A DNA stretch of 24,484 nt from an uncultured Sinobacteraceae bacterium (GCA_937902995.1 CALEKY010000178.1:1-24484); one strand, 5' to 3'; shown: positions 7,456-16,597, counted from the stretch's first letter. A program made the numbers and translations. Notes: a model not told the origin generated them from the letters alone.

Positions 7456-8141
7456 TGCGTTTGCTCGTAGTCGAAGACGATAAAGCGCTGCGCGAGTCGC
7501 TCGTCGAGCAACTCAAGCAATCGGGATTCAATGTGGATGCCGCCGCGGACGGCGAAGAAGGACTGTACTGCGGCCGCGAATTCGCCATCGACTTGGCGAT
7601 CGTCGATCTCGGTCTGCCGAAAGTCTCCGGCATGGAGTTGATTCAGAAACTGCGCGCGGAGGGCAAGTCGTATCCCATTCTCATTCTGACGGCGCGCGAC
7701 CGCTGGCAGGACAAGGTGGAGGGCTTGCAAGCGGGTGCGGACGATTACGTGGCCAAACCGTTCCATTTCGAAGAGCTGATGGCGCGCGTGCGTGCATTGC
7801 TGCGGCGTTCGGGCGGCTGGGCACAACCCGTGCTCAAGTGCGGTCCGGTCGCGCTCGACACACGCACCCAGGAAGTCACCGTGAACGACCGCAAGGTCGA
7901 GCTCACGAGCTTCGAGTACCGCATTCTCGAGTACTTGATTCATCGCGCCGGCGAAGTGATCTCGAAGACCGAGCTGACGGAACGTCTGTACGCGCAGGAT
8001 TTCGATCGCGACAGCAACACGATCGAAGTTTTCATTGGCCGGTTACGCCGCAAGCTCGATCCCGACGACACGATCAAGCCGATCGAGACGCTGCGCGGCC
8101 GCGGTTATCGCTTCGCACTGCAGCGCGAACCTGCCGCGTAA
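7455..8141 (+). CDS. PhoP-like OmpR-family response regulator
   Basis: 228 aa. The receiver domain (1-118) has the acidic pair D8-D9, phosphoacceptor D51, T79 and K101. The OmpR/PhoB winged helix follows (about 126-225), ending TLRGRGYRFALQ. It is the DNA-binding output of the kinase encoded next; the partner's H-box resembles PhoQ, so a PhoP-like role is likely but its regulon is unknown. It overlaps the PepSY gene by one base and is followed 24 bp later by the kinase. No PhoP-box direct repeats were recognised upstream. Confidence 0.93.
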   Translation: MRLLVVEDDKALRESLVEQLKQSGFNVDAAADGEEGLYCGREFAIDLAIVDLGLPKVSGMELIQKLRAEGKSYPILILTARDRWQDKVEGLQAGADDYVAKPFHFEELMARVRALLRRSGGWAQPVLKCGPVALDTRTQEVTVNDRKVELTSFEYRILEYLIHRAGEVISKTELTERLYAQDFDRDSNTIEVFIGRLRRKLDPDDTIKPIETLRGRGYRFALQREPAA

Positions 8142-8165
8142 ACGGGCAGCTCCCGCCATATCGCC

Positions 8166-9650
8166 GTGTCGGTCGACAGTCGCGATCCGAGTCTCGATGC
8201 GCGAGCGCAAGACGCATCTCGCAAGTTGAATTCCGCTGCCGACGTATCCGCTCGTCCGGAACGTTCCTCGCGGCCGCCGCAATCGTTGAGCACGCGGCTG
8301 CTCGTGTCCGTGAGCGTGCTGCTGATCTTGTTTTTCGGCATCACGATTCTCGCGCTCGACTATGTGTTTCGCGATCTCACGTACACGGCGATGCGCGAGC
8401 GCCTGGAGGTGCAGCTCATCGCGCTCATCACTGCTTCCGAGGAGGACTCGAGCGGCGGACTGCGTCCGTCGACGCAGCACGTCGAAGCCACGGCCCGTTT
8501 CAACACGCCGGGCTCCGGCTTGTACGGCGAGATCATGCGCAGCGACGGCTATCCAAGCTGGCGGTCGATCTCGCTCACCGGTACCGGGATCGAGTTTCCG
8601 ACGCCGCAAAAATATGGCGAGCCCCTGTTCGGAGAGTTGACGAATGCGGACGGATCGAGCGTGCTCGCATTGAGCCGGCGGCTCGAATGGCAGTTCGACA
8701 ATGGCGTCACGCGCACGTTTGTCTACAGCGTGGCCGAGGATCTCGGGCCGTACTACGCACAATTGAACGGATTTCGCGGGCGGTTGTTCGGTTGGTTCGG
8801 CGTTCTGATGCTGCTGCTACTCGGTGCCATCGCCGTGCTCGTCCGCCGTCTGCTCGCGCCGCTGCGGCGGATCGAGCGCGAGATCAATGCGATCGAGGTC
8901 GGCGAGCTCACCGAGCTCGGCACCGGCTACCCGCGCGAGCTGCTCGGCGTGACGACGAACCTGAATGCACTGCTGCGCGGCGAGCGCGAGCGCCTCGCGC
9001 GCTACCGCAACACGCTCGGCAATCTGGCGCACAGCTTCAAGACGCCGCTCGCCGTCATGCGCAATCTGCTCGCGAGCGAAGCCGTGCGCGACTTGCCTGT
9101 CGCGCAACAGCTGGATGAGCAGGTCGGACGCATGAACGACATCGTGAAGTACCAGCTCAAGCGCGCTGCCGCATCCGGCGGCACCGGACTCGGCATGGCA
9201 CCCGTCAATGTCTCGGAGGCGCTGCAGGCGCTACGCGGCGCGCTGCTCAAGGTGTATGTCGAACGCAATATCCGCTGCACGTTGGACGTTCCGCAGAATG
9301 CGCTCTTCTACGGCGATCGCGAGGACCTGCAGGAAATCGCCGGCAATCTGCTGGACAACGCCTTCAAGTGGGCGCGGAGCGAAATCCGACTGACTGTGAG
9401 CGTGCTTTCCGCGCCCGGCGCGCGGCGCGATGGGCTGCGTATGGTGTTCGAGGACGACGGTCCGGGCATTCCGGACGCTCAACGCGCGCACGTGCTTGAG
9501 CGCGGCACGCGGCTCGATGAACGCGTGGCCGGGCAGGGTATCGGATTGTCGATCGTCCGCGAGCTGGTCCAGCTGAATGGCGGTACCATCGAAATCGGTG
9601 TGAGCGAGCTCGGCGGTGCGCGCATCGAAGTCAGACTTCCGCCAACTTGA
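8166..9650 (+). CDS. PhoQ-like sensor histidine kinase
   Basis: 494 aa from the GTG. Two membrane segments (about 44-66 and 207-226) bracket a periplasmic sensor of about 140 residues. A HAMP-like linker (about 228-280) leads to the H-box LAHSFKTPLAV with phosphoacceptor H289, close to the THSLKTPLAV of PhoQ. The ATPase domain has the N-box GNLLDNAFKWA (393-403), DDGPGI (430-435) and GQGIGLSIV (457-465). The E. coli PhoQ acidic patch near the second membrane helix is not obvious, so the signal may not be divalent cations. The start is uncertain: no Shine-Dalgarno is seen, and about 40 unusual residues precede the first membrane helix; TTG codons at 8226 or 8286 are alternatives. Confidence 0.9.
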   Translation: MSVDSRDPSLDARAQDASRKLNSAADVSARPERSSRPPQSLSTRLLVSVSVLLILFFGITILALDYVFRDLTYTAMRERLEVQLIALITASEEDSSGGLRPSTQHVEATARFNTPGSGLYGEIMRSDGYPSWRSISLTGTGIEFPTPQKYGEPLFGELTNADGSSVLALSRRLEWQFDNGVTRTFVYSVAEDLGPYYAQLNGFRGRLFGWFGVLMLLLLGAIAVLVRRLLAPLRRIEREINAIEVGELTELGTGYPRELLGVTTNLNALLRGERERLARYRNTLGNLAHSFKTPLAVMRNLLASEAVRDLPVAQQLDEQVGRMNDIVKYQLKRAAASGGTGLGMAPVNVSEALQALRGALLKVYVERNIRCTLDVPQNALFYGDREDLQEIAGNLLDNAFKWARSEIRLTVSVLSAPGARRDGLRMVFEDDGPGIPDAQRAHVLERGTRLDERVAGQGIGLSIVRELVQLNGGTIEIGVSELGGARIEVRLPPT

Positions 9651-9744
9651 GTGAAGTCAGTCCGCACATCAGCCCGCTCATCACTGGTCCTGCAAGCCGC
9701 GCTCTGCTAAACCTGCGCGCCGTTCCATACTCATTGCCACTTCG

Positions 9745-12700
9745 ATGTCCGTTGCCCCGCAAGCCGCGAATGCGATGCTGATCGCATTACGCGACCAACT
9801 CCCGCACACGCGCCTTGCCGATCGCGCCCGGTTCGCGCGCGAGCTCGACCGGCTGTTTGCGCGCAAGACGCACGGTCCGGAGTTCGAGCCGACCGTCCGT
9901 GCGCTCGCGAGCCAGATCGAGGCCTCGAAGGCGCACGTCGAGCGGCTGCGTGCCTTGCCGCTCAAGCTCGAGTTCGATCCGGAGCTGCCGATCACGGCGC
10001 ATCGCGAGGAGATCGCCAAGGCGCTCGCCGAGCATCAAGTCATCGTCGTCTGCGGCGCGACAGGATCGGGTAAGACGACGCAGTTGCCGAAGCTCTGTAT
10101 CGAGGCAGGACGCGGCACGTACGGTCTGATCGGCCACACGCAGCCGCGCCGAATTGCAGCGCGAGCGCTGGCTGATCGGCTGGCTTACGAGCTCGGCACG
10201 AACGTCGGCGCTGCCGTGGGTTATCAAGTGCGATTCAACGATCGCACTGGCCCCGATACGCGAATCAAGCTGATGACGGACGGTATTCTGCTGCGGGAGC
10301 TGGAGCACGATCGGCTCTTGCGGCGCTACGACACGCTGATCATCGACGAGGCCCACGAACGCAGTCTCAACATCGATTTCCTGCTGGGCATCATCAAACG
10401 CATCCTGCCGCAGCGTCCCGAGCTGCGAGTGATCATTACCTCCGCAACCATCGATCCGCAGCGGTTCGCCGAGTTCTTCGGCGGCGCGCCGATCATTGAA
10501 GTATCGGGCCGTAGCTATCCCGTCGAAGTGCGTTACCGTCCGCTCGTCGGCGAAGAAGTCGAAGACGAGCTCACGCTTGCCGAAGGTGTGGTCGCGGCGG
10601 TACGCGAGCTCGATCGCGAGGATCGCGGCGACGTGCTCGTGTTCCTGCCCGGCGAGAAACACATTCGCGATGTCGAGCAAGCGCTCAGCAAAGTTAAGTT
10701 TCACAACACGGAGATCTTGCCGCTCTATGCGCGGCTGTCGGCGCGCGAGCAGCAGCGGATCTTCGAGCGGCATAGCCTGCGGCGCATCGTCCTGGCGACG
10801 AACGTCGCGGAGACTTCTTTGACGGTGCCGGGCATTCGGCACGTCATCGATTCGGGTCTGGCGCGCATCAGTCGCTACAGCGTTCGCGGCAAGGTACAGC
10901 GCCTGCCGATCGAGCCGATCTCGCAGGCGAGCGCCGATCAGCGCAAGGGACGTTGCGGCCGCGAATCGCCCGGCATTTGTATTCGCTTGTTCGACGAGAC
11001 GGACTTTGCAAATCGTCCGGCTTTTACCCCGCCTGAGGTGCTGCGCACGAACTTGGCGAGCGTCATCTTGCAGATGGCGACGCTGAGACTTGGCGAACCG
11101 CAGGACTTTCCGTTCGTCGATCCGCCCGATACGCGCCTCATCAACGATGGCTATCGATTGTTGCAGGAGCTCAAAGCGGTCGATGACTCGCGTCGCGTGA
11201 CGAGCCTGGGACGGCAGATCGCGACGATTCCGATCGATCCGCGGCTTGCGCGCATGTTGATTGCGGCGGATCACCATCGCTGCGTTGCCGAGATGCTGGT
11301 GATATCGGCATTTCTCGCTAGCCAAGATCCGCGCGAGCGCCCGGCGGATGCGCAGCAAGCGGCCGACCAACACCACGCGAGCTATGCCGATCCGCGCTCG
11401 GATTTCATGACCGTCCTGAAACTGTGGGCGACGTTCACCGAGCAGCAGAATGCATTGTCGGGGAATCAATTGCGCCGCTGGTGCCGGGAGAATTTCTTGT
11501 CCTACGTGCGGCTGCGCGAATGGCAGGAGCTGCACCGGCAGTTGAGTGAGATCGTCGAAGATCTCGAGCTCAAGGTGAACACGACGCCAGCGGGTTATGC
11601 CGATCTGCACCAGGCGATTCTGACCGGCTTCCTCGGCGGCATCGGCACTCTCGACGAGCGGCGCGAATATGAAGGCGCGCGCGGAACGCGCTTCGTTATT
11701 GCGCCCGGCACGCCGCTCGCGTCGCGTCCGCCGAAATGGGTCGTGGCGGCGAGCCTCACCGAGACGACGCGGTTGTATGCGCGCATAGTTGCCGCGGTCG
11801 AGCCGCAATGGATCGAAGCCGCCGGTGCGCATTTGATCAAACGCTCCTACAGCGAACCGCATTGGGTGCGCGAACGCGGCTATGTTGCCGCGTACGAATC
11901 GACGTCGTTGTACGGGCTCACGCTGAGCTCGCGAAGACGCGTGAATTTCGGCTCGGTCGATCCGGAGCAGGCACGCACGATCTTCGTGCGCGAAGCGCTC
12001 GTCGAAGGCGATACGACCTTCCGCGCACGGTTTCTCGACGCGAATCGTGCGCTGCGCGAGTCGATCGAAGCGCTCGAAGCGAAGATCCGCCGGCGCGACA
12101 TTCTCGTCGACGAACAGGCGATGGTGGATTTCTATCTGTCGCGATTGCCGCCGGATGTGAACTCGATCGCCACATTGCAGCGCTGGATGAAATCGCCGCA
12201 AGGACGCGATGGGACGGTTCTGCACATGACACAGGCGGATCTCGTCCGACGCGACATCAGCGACATCGATGCCGCCAGCTATCCGGATTCGCTCACGATC
12301 GCCGGTAACCGGCTGCCGTTGATCTATCGGTTCGAACCTGGTGCGCCAGATGACGGCGTGACGCTGACCGTGCCCGAACCGCTCGTGCCGGAGCTGTCGG
12401 CTGCGCAGCTTGCCTGGCTCGTGCCGGGATGGCGGCGCGAGAAAGTCACTGCCGTGCTTCGCGCGTTACCCAAGCAATGGCGCAAGGCGGTCGTGCCGGT
12501 CCCTACGTTTGCCGAGCGAGCCTTGCGTGAGCTGCAGACTGACCTGGGTTTTCCGACGGCAATGGCTGCGTGGCTCACGCGCACGATCGGTGTCGAGGTC
12601 GAACCACAAACGATCGCTGAACTGCCGTTGCCGGATCACTTGCGTATGAACACTCGCGTGATCGACTTGCAGGGCCGGCAGATTGCGCAGGGCAGGGACC

Positions 12701-13644
12701 TTACGGCATTGCGTCGCGTGCTTCGCGATCGTCCTGCATCTGCTGCCTCGCACGCGCGTGTGTCGGAAACCAAACGCTATCGAAGCTGGGATTTCGATGC
12801 GATTCCCACCGAGAAAGTCGTCGAGCGCGGCGGTTTGCGTTTCACGGTGTATCCGACGCTGCGCGATTGCGGCGACGGCGTCGAGCTTGCGGAAGCGAAG
12901 CATCGGTCGGCAGCGGACGTGCTCTTGCGCGAGGGCGTTCTGCGGTTGGCGATGCTCGCTTTGCCGGAACAGTACAAGTACGCCCGCAAGCGATTCTCCG
13001 ATACACGCGAGCTCGTGCTGCTTGGGCAAGGGTTCGGGACGGACAAGCCACTACCGGTCGGGTTGGCAGAACGAGTCTTTGCCGAATGCTTTCTTCCTGG
13101 CGATTCTCCGTTACCGCGCACGCGAGATGAGTTTTACGCCATGCTCGATCGCGGGCGTGCCGAGTTCGGGTCCATCGTCGATCGAGTCTGCGTTCACGGA
13201 ATCGAAGTCCTACGGGAGGCAAGAGCGGCTCGCGAAAAGCTTGCGCGACTCACGCACACGAGCTTCAAACCGCTCGTCGACGACGTGTCGGGCCAGTTGC
13301 AGGTGCTGCTGCCGAAGAATTTCCCCGCCGACGTTCCGCAGCTCCTGTGGCCGCATGCTGTGCGCTACTTGAAAGCGCTGAATCGGCGCTTGGACCGCGC
13401 TCCGGGAAACGTACAGAAGGACGTGCAACTGATGGCGAAGCTCGCGCCATTCGTGAGCGCACTGAAACAGCTTTCCGCAAGTGTTCGCAAAGAGGACGCC
13501 CGTCCCGAATTCGCTCGCCTGCAATGGATGATCGAAGAGTTCCGCGTCTCGCTGTTCGCGCAAGACCTGAAGACCGCCGTCAGCGTTTCGGAGAAAAGGT
13601 TGGCAGAGCAGCTGGAGATGGCGAGGAAGGAAGCAAGAGGGTAG
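9745..13644 (+). CDS. hrpA: ATP-dependent RNA helicase HrpA
   Basis: HrpA is a DEAH-box RNA helicase; in E. coli it resolves stalled ribosomes and processes some mRNAs. At 1299 aa it matches E. coli HrpA (1300). Walker A GATGSGKT is at 104-111, DEAH at 201-204, the SAT motif at 233-235 and motif VI QRKGRCGR at 399-406. The winged-helix/ratchet and OB regions follow, and the long C-terminal HrpA-specific domain (about 700-1299) is intact. The 94 bp after the kinase gene hold no clear Shine-Dalgarno; CATACT at 9726-9731 is a weak -10 candidate. Heptad repeats start 9 nt after the stop codon. Confidence 0.97.
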   Translation: MSVAPQAANAMLIALRDQLPHTRLADRARFARELDRLFARKTHGPEFEPTVRALASQIEASKAHVERLRALPLKLEFDPELPITAHREEIAKALAEHQVIVVCGATGSGKTTQLPKLCIEAGRGTYGLIGHTQPRRIAARALADRLAYELGTNVGAAVGYQVRFNDRTGPDTRIKLMTDGILLRELEHDRLLRRYDTLIIDEAHERSLNIDFLLGIIKRILPQRPELRVIITSATIDPQRFAEFFGGAPIIEVSGRSYPVEVRYRPLVGEEVEDELTLAEGVVAAVRELDREDRGDVLVFLPGEKHIRDVEQALSKVKFHNTEILPLYARLSAREQQRIFERHSLRRIVLATNVAETSLTVPGIRHVIDSGLARISRYSVRGKVQRLPIEPISQASADQRKGRCGRESPGICIRLFDETDFANRPAFTPPEVLRTNLASVILQMATLRLGEPQDFPFVDPPDTRLINDGYRLLQELKAVDDSRRVTSLGRQIATIPIDPRLARMLIAADHHRCVAEMLVISAFLASQDPRERPADAQQAADQHHASYADPRSDFMTVLKLWATFTEQQNALSGNQLRRWCRENFLSYVRLREWQELHRQLSEIVEDLELKVNTTPAGYADLHQAILTGFLGGIGTLDERREYEGARGTRFVIAPGTPLASRPPKWVVAASLTETTRLYARIVAAVEPQWIEAAGAHLIKRSYSEPHWVRERGYVAAYESTSLYGLTLSSRRRVNFGSVDPEQARTIFVREALVEGDTTFRARFLDANRALRESIEALEAKIRRRDILVDEQAMVDFYLSRLPPDVNSIATLQRWMKSPQGRDGTVLHMTQADLVRRDISDIDAASYPDSLTIAGNRLPLIYRFEPGAPDDGVTLTVPEPLVPELSAAQLAWLVPGWRREKVTAVLRALPKQWRKAVVPVPTFAERALRELQTDLGFPTAMAAWLTRTIGVEVEPQTIAELPLPDHLRMNTRVIDLQGRQIAQGRDLTALRRVLRDRPASAASHARVSETKRYRSWDFDAIPTEKVVERGGLRFTVYPTLRDCGDGVELAEAKHRSAADVLLREGVLRLAMLALPEQYKYARKRFSDTRELVLLGQGFGTDKPLPVGLAERVFAECFLPGDSPLPRTRDEFYAMLDRGRAEFGSIVDRVCVHGIEVLREARAAREKLARLTHTSFKPLVDDVSGQLQVLLPKNFPADVPQLLWPHAVRYLKALNRRLDRAPGNVQKDVQLMAKLAPFVSALKQLSASVRKEDARPEFARLQWMIEEFRVSLFAQDLKTAVSVSEKRLAEQLEMARKEARG

Positions 13645-13653
13645 CGCGCGACA

Positions 13654-13802
13654 GGGCTCGGGGCTTGGGGCTGTGGGGCATTGGCGGCAGAACGTCTTCG
13701 GCTTCCACAAGAGGAAGCCGTAACGCGAATGAGATCGAGGAAGAGGCCAGCGTGCTCTTCGTCAAACGAGCTACGAGCCGCAAGTCCTACGCCCCGAGCC
13801 CT
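13654..13802. repeat. Inverted pair of G-rich 7-bp repeats between hrpA and ALDH7 (locus C)
   Basis: The left arm at 13654-13681 reads GGGCTCG, GGGCTTG and two degenerate units on the plus strand, 9 nt after the hrpA stop codon. The right arm at 13802-13768 has five units on the minus strand beginning AGGGCTC, GGGGCGT, and directly abuts the ALDH7 stop codon. The two convergent genes thus each end in an array whose G-rich strand is the coding strand. The start of the right arm is nearly identical to the left arm of the mazG locus. Confidence 0.85.
13699..13720. terminator. Hairpin between convergent hrpA and ALDH7 genes
   Basis: Perfect 8-bp stem CGGCTTCC / GGAAGCCG around the loop ACAAGA, in the spacer between the two heptad arms. 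It has no T-run on either strand, so it may be a weak or Rho-assisted bidirectional stop. The stem is seen; its role is inferred from position. Confidence 0.4.
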
Positions 13803-15329
13803 CTACGCCGAGACTCTGAAATCTATCCCCTGCGCCAACGGCAAATCCCGGCTCCAATTGATCGTGTTCGTTTGACGGCGCATGTAGGCCTGCCAGGCGT
13901 CGGAGCCGGATTCGCGGCCGCCGCCGGTGTCTTTCTCGCCGCCAAACGCGCCGCCGATCTCGGCGCCCGACGTGCCGATGTTCACGTTGGCGATGCCGCA
14001 ATCGCTGCCCGTCGCGGACAGGAATCGCTCGGCATGTTGCAGGTTCGTCGTGAAGATTGCGGAAGACAAACCGTGGGCGACATCGTTGTGAATCTCGATG
14101 GCTTCATCGAGCGTGTCGTATTCGATCAGGTACAGGATTGGGGCAAAGGTTTCCGTACGCACGACATCCCAATCCGGCTTGGCGCGGATGATCGTCGGTT
14201 CGACGAAGTACCCAGGGCCGGGTAACGACTTACCGCCGGACAGGATGGTGCCGCCTGCTTGTTTCGCTCGTTCGACGGCGGCGACGTAGCGTTCGACGGC
14301 GGCGGCATCGATGAGCGGACCCATGAGCGTCGTGCGTTCCATGGGATTGCCGATACGAACTTGCGAATACGCGCGCACGAGTCGATCCGCGAGCTCCTGG
14401 GTACGCGACCGATGGACGATGACGCGGCGCGTCGTCGTGCAGCGCTGACCTGCAGTGCCGACGGCGCCGAACACGATTGCCGGCACTGCGAGATCGAGGT
14501 CCGCAAATTCATCGACGATGATGGCGTTGTTGCCGCCGAGCTCGAGCAGGCTTTTGCCGAGCCGCGCGGCCACTCGTTGCGCGACTTTGCGTCCGACTTC
14601 CGTGGACCCGGTGAAGGAAACGAGATCCACGCGCCGATCGTCGACGAAGCGCTCGGCCAGGGCATTGTCGGCAGTCACGAACAATTGCAGGACGCCCGGG
14701 TGGCCGTACGCTTCGAGCACACGATTGACGAGACGCTGAACGGCGATCGCGCACAACGGTGCTTTCGGCGACGGCTTCCACACGCACACATCGCCGCAGA
14801 CCAGAGCGAGCAGCGCATTCCACGACCACACCGCCACGGGGAAATTGAACGCACTGATGATTCCGACGACGCCGAGCGGATGCCATTGCTCGTACATGCG
14901 ATGCTGCGGACGCTCCGAGTGCATCGTCTTGCCATAAAGCATCCGCGATTGACCGACAGCGAAATCGGCGATGTCGATCATCTCCTGAACCTCGCCGTCG
15001 CCTTCGGCTTTGATCTTGCCGGTTTCGAGCGTCACGAGCGTCCCGAGTGCATCTTTGTGGGCGCGCAGCTCCTGACCGATTGCCCGAACGATTTCGCCGC
15101 GCTTCGGCGCGGGCACGGTGCGCCACCGCAGAAACGCCTCGCGTGCCGCGGTCATGATGCGTTCGTAGTCGGTAACCGTCGCCGTGCGCACGCGTCCGAG
15201 CAGCTCTCCGGTCGCGGGATTGATCGATTCGAGAATCGGTCCGGCCGAATCGTTCAACCACCCGCCGTTCGCGCACCAGCATCCCGAATAGAGCTCGCCG
15301 AGCTCGAGCGCAATGACTGAAGAATTCAT
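13803..15329 (-). CDS. amaB: ALDH7-family aminoadipate-semialdehyde dehydrogenase
   Basis: 508 aa of the aldehyde dehydrogenase superfamily, ALDH7 (antiquitin) branch. The general base E263 is in LELGGNN and the catalytic C297 in GTAGQRCTTTRR. The C-terminal block from NVNIGTSGAEIGGAF through DAWQAYMRRQTNT is diagnostic of ALDH7. Family members oxidise L-2-aminoadipate 6-semialdehyde (allysine) to 2-aminoadipate in lysine breakdown. The ATG at 15329 overlaps the upstream gene's stop as ATGA; the frame stays open far upstream but that part is a shadow of the neighbour. Pairing with a saccharopine/lysine dehydrogenase supports the lysine role over betaine or generic aldehydes. Confidence 0.92.
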   Translation of the reverse strand: MNSSVIALELGELYSGCWCANGGWLNDSAGPILESINPATGELLGRVRTATVTDYERIMTAAREAFLRWRTVPAPKRGEIVRAIGQELRAHKDALGTLVTLETGKIKAEGDGEVQEMIDIADFAVGQSRMLYGKTMHSERPQHRMYEQWHPLGVVGIISAFNFPVAVWSWNALLALVCGDVCVWKPSPKAPLCAIAVQRLVNRVLEAYGHPGVLQLFVTADNALAERFVDDRRVDLVSFTGSTEVGRKVAQRVAARLGKSLLELGGNNAIIVDEFADLDLAVPAIVFGAVGTAGQRCTTTRRVIVHRSRTQELADRLVRAYSQVRIGNPMERTTLMGPLIDAAAVERYVAAVERAKQAGGTILSGGKSLPGPGYFVEPTIIRAKPDWDVVRTETFAPILYLIEYDTLDEAIEIHNDVAHGLSSAIFTTNLQHAERFLSATGSDCGIANVNIGTSGAEIGGAFGGEKDTGGGRESGSDAWQAYMRRQTNTINWSRDLPLAQGIDFRVSA

Positions 15330-16486
15330 GTCTTCCTCCGCTGGTGTCCGGTGCGGCCGCTGACGATGAGGTTTGCGGAGACCTCTTTGCCGCCGCCTTC
15401 CGCGTAGTGCTTGCCGAAACGGTTGTCGAGCACGTCGGTCAACGAGAAATCTTCCTGACGCACGAAACCCCGATAGCGGCCGCCGCCTTGCAGGACGAGA
15501 TCGACGACCGCGCAAATGCCCGAGGCCGTCGTGACTTGGATCGCCGACCAAAGACGGCCTGCAATCACTTGCGGATACACCTTGTTCACATAGTTTTCTT
15601 CGCGCAGCTCGCCGTCCTGTGTGCCCGTGACGGCGACATAGATGACGACGACATCCTGCAAGGTCTGCGGTACGGCGTTCTCGAGGATGCGCTTCAACGT
15701 GGTGCGATCGTGATTGAGCTTCAGATCGTTCATGAGCAGGCGCATCTGCGAGCAGTGCCCCGGATACCGCATCGTCTTGTAGTCCATGTTCTGAACACGT
15801 TCGCCGTAGGTTTCGGCGAGCGAGCCGAGACCCCCCGAAGTATTGAAGGCTTCGTACAGCGTGCCGTCGATTTCGATCTCTTCGAGTCCTTCGAGCGGCG
15901 CGACTTCGATGCGCCGTCCGTCGACGATGGCCTCGCATGGATTGCCGTACTCGTTGATCAGGCCTTCGGTGGACCAGGTGAGCGAATACTTCAGAACGTT
16001 GTTCGGATGCTGGGGCAGGGCGCCGACGCGCAGCTTCACCGTGCGCAGCTCGTCGAAGTGCTTGATCAGCTCGTTCGCGGCAATGGAAATGAAACCCGGA
16101 GCAAGGCCGCACTGAGGCACGAACGCCTGATCGGCGCCGTTGGCGATCTGTCGCACGGCCCGCGTGACTTCCACGTCTTCGGTCAGATCGAAGTAATGAA
16201 TCCCGGCTCGGCGGGCCGCCTCGGCGACCGCAACATTGCAGTAGAACGGCAGGCTCGAGATCACCGCGTCGACCGGATGACGCGCCAAGTGCGCATCGAG
16301 CGCCTCACGATTCGTCGCGTCGACCGTGTGCGCGTGCAAATGAGGCAGTCCATGCGCATTGACGACGTCTCTCGCGGCGGTCGGACTGACGTCGCCCAGG
16401 TGCACCTCGTAGGATCCGGACTCCGCGAGCAACCCCGAGATGAGCGCGCCGATCTTGCCGGCGCCGAGAATGAGCACTCTGTGCAT
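15326..16486 (-). CDS. Saccharopine/lysine-6-dehydrogenase family protein
   Basis: 386 aa. The N-terminal Rossmann fold has GAGKIG (8-13), and D32 at the end of the second strand favours NAD over NADP. The motifs CGLAPGFISI (126-135), EAFNTSGG and YKTMRYPGHC are those of the saccharopine dehydrogenase family. Two reactions are plausible: saccharopine to glutamate plus allysine, or direct NAD-dependent deamination of lysine to allysine as in bacterial lysine 6-dehydrogenases, which have similar length. Either product is the substrate of the ALDH7 encoded next (ATGA overlap). No lysine-ketoglutarate reductase lies in the window. GGAG sits 9 nt before the ATG. Confidence 0.88.
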   Translation of the reverse strand: MHRVLILGAGKIGALISGLLAESGSYEVHLGDVSPTAARDVVNAHGLPHLHAHTVDATNREALDAHLARHPVDAVISSLPFYCNVAVAEAARRAGIHYFDLTEDVEVTRAVRQIANGADQAFVPQCGLAPGFISIAANELIKHFDELRTVKLRVGALPQHPNNVLKYSLTWSTEGLINEYGNPCEAIVDGRRIEVAPLEGLEEIEIDGTLYEAFNTSGGLGSLAETYGERVQNMDYKTMRYPGHCSQMRLLMNDLKLNHDRTTLKRILENAVPQTLQDVVVIYVAVTGTQDGELREENYVNKVYPQVIAGRLWSAIQVTTASGICAVVDLVLQGGGRYRGFVRQEDFSLTDVLDNRFGKHYAEGGGKEVSANLIVSGRTGHQRRKT

Positions 16487-16512
16487 GCGCGTGCGCTCCG
16501 AAAGGAAGGGTC

Positions 16513-16541
16513 ATTTAAGCCCCCTGCGATGCAGGTGTAAA
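16513..16541 (-). promoter_or_regulatory. Promoter of the lysine-catabolism operon with internal palindrome
   Basis: On the minus strand TTTACA (16541-16536, five of six matches) is followed after exactly 17 bp by TTAAAT (16518-16513, four of six). A transcript would start about 20 nt before the ATG at 16486. The 17-bp spacer contains a perfect palindrome, CCTGC-GAT-GCAGG (16523-16535), well placed for a repressor that blocks RNA polymerase. No local regulator gene is obvious. Confidence 0.6.
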
Positions 16542-16582
16542 TTCAGTGCGGTTTGTGTATGCAATGCCTACGCAGCCGGTGC

Positions 16583-16588
16583 TACGAT
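16583..16588 (+). promoter_or_regulatory. Possible -10 element of the DAHP synthase gene
   Basis: TACGAT (four of six matches to TATAAT) lies 9 nt before the ATG at 16598, so the predicted mRNA would have a leader of only about 3 nt. No good -35 was found. Confidence 0.3.
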
Positions 16589-16597
16589 CGCGCGCCT

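Noticed and set aside
9726..9731. CATACT as an hrpA -10 box
   Set aside because: There is no acceptable -35 and the distance to the ATG differs from the other leaderless-type starts, so it is not listed as a promoter.
9787..12225. 812-codon open frame antisense to hrpA
   Set aside because: It lies wholly inside hrpA, has an arginine- and histidine-rich composition typical of antisense frames in GC-rich genes, and shows no domain motif.
14259..15320. 353-codon plus-strand frame over ALDH7
   Set aside because: Antisense shadow of a gene with intact catalytic motifs; no start signal or recognisable protein features.
15330..16112. Upstream in-frame extension of the ALDH7 gene (769-codon frame), suggesting a fusion
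   Set aside because: The extension is out of frame with, and contained in, the saccharopine dehydrogenase-family gene. ALDH7 has its own start at 15329 in an ATGA overlap.
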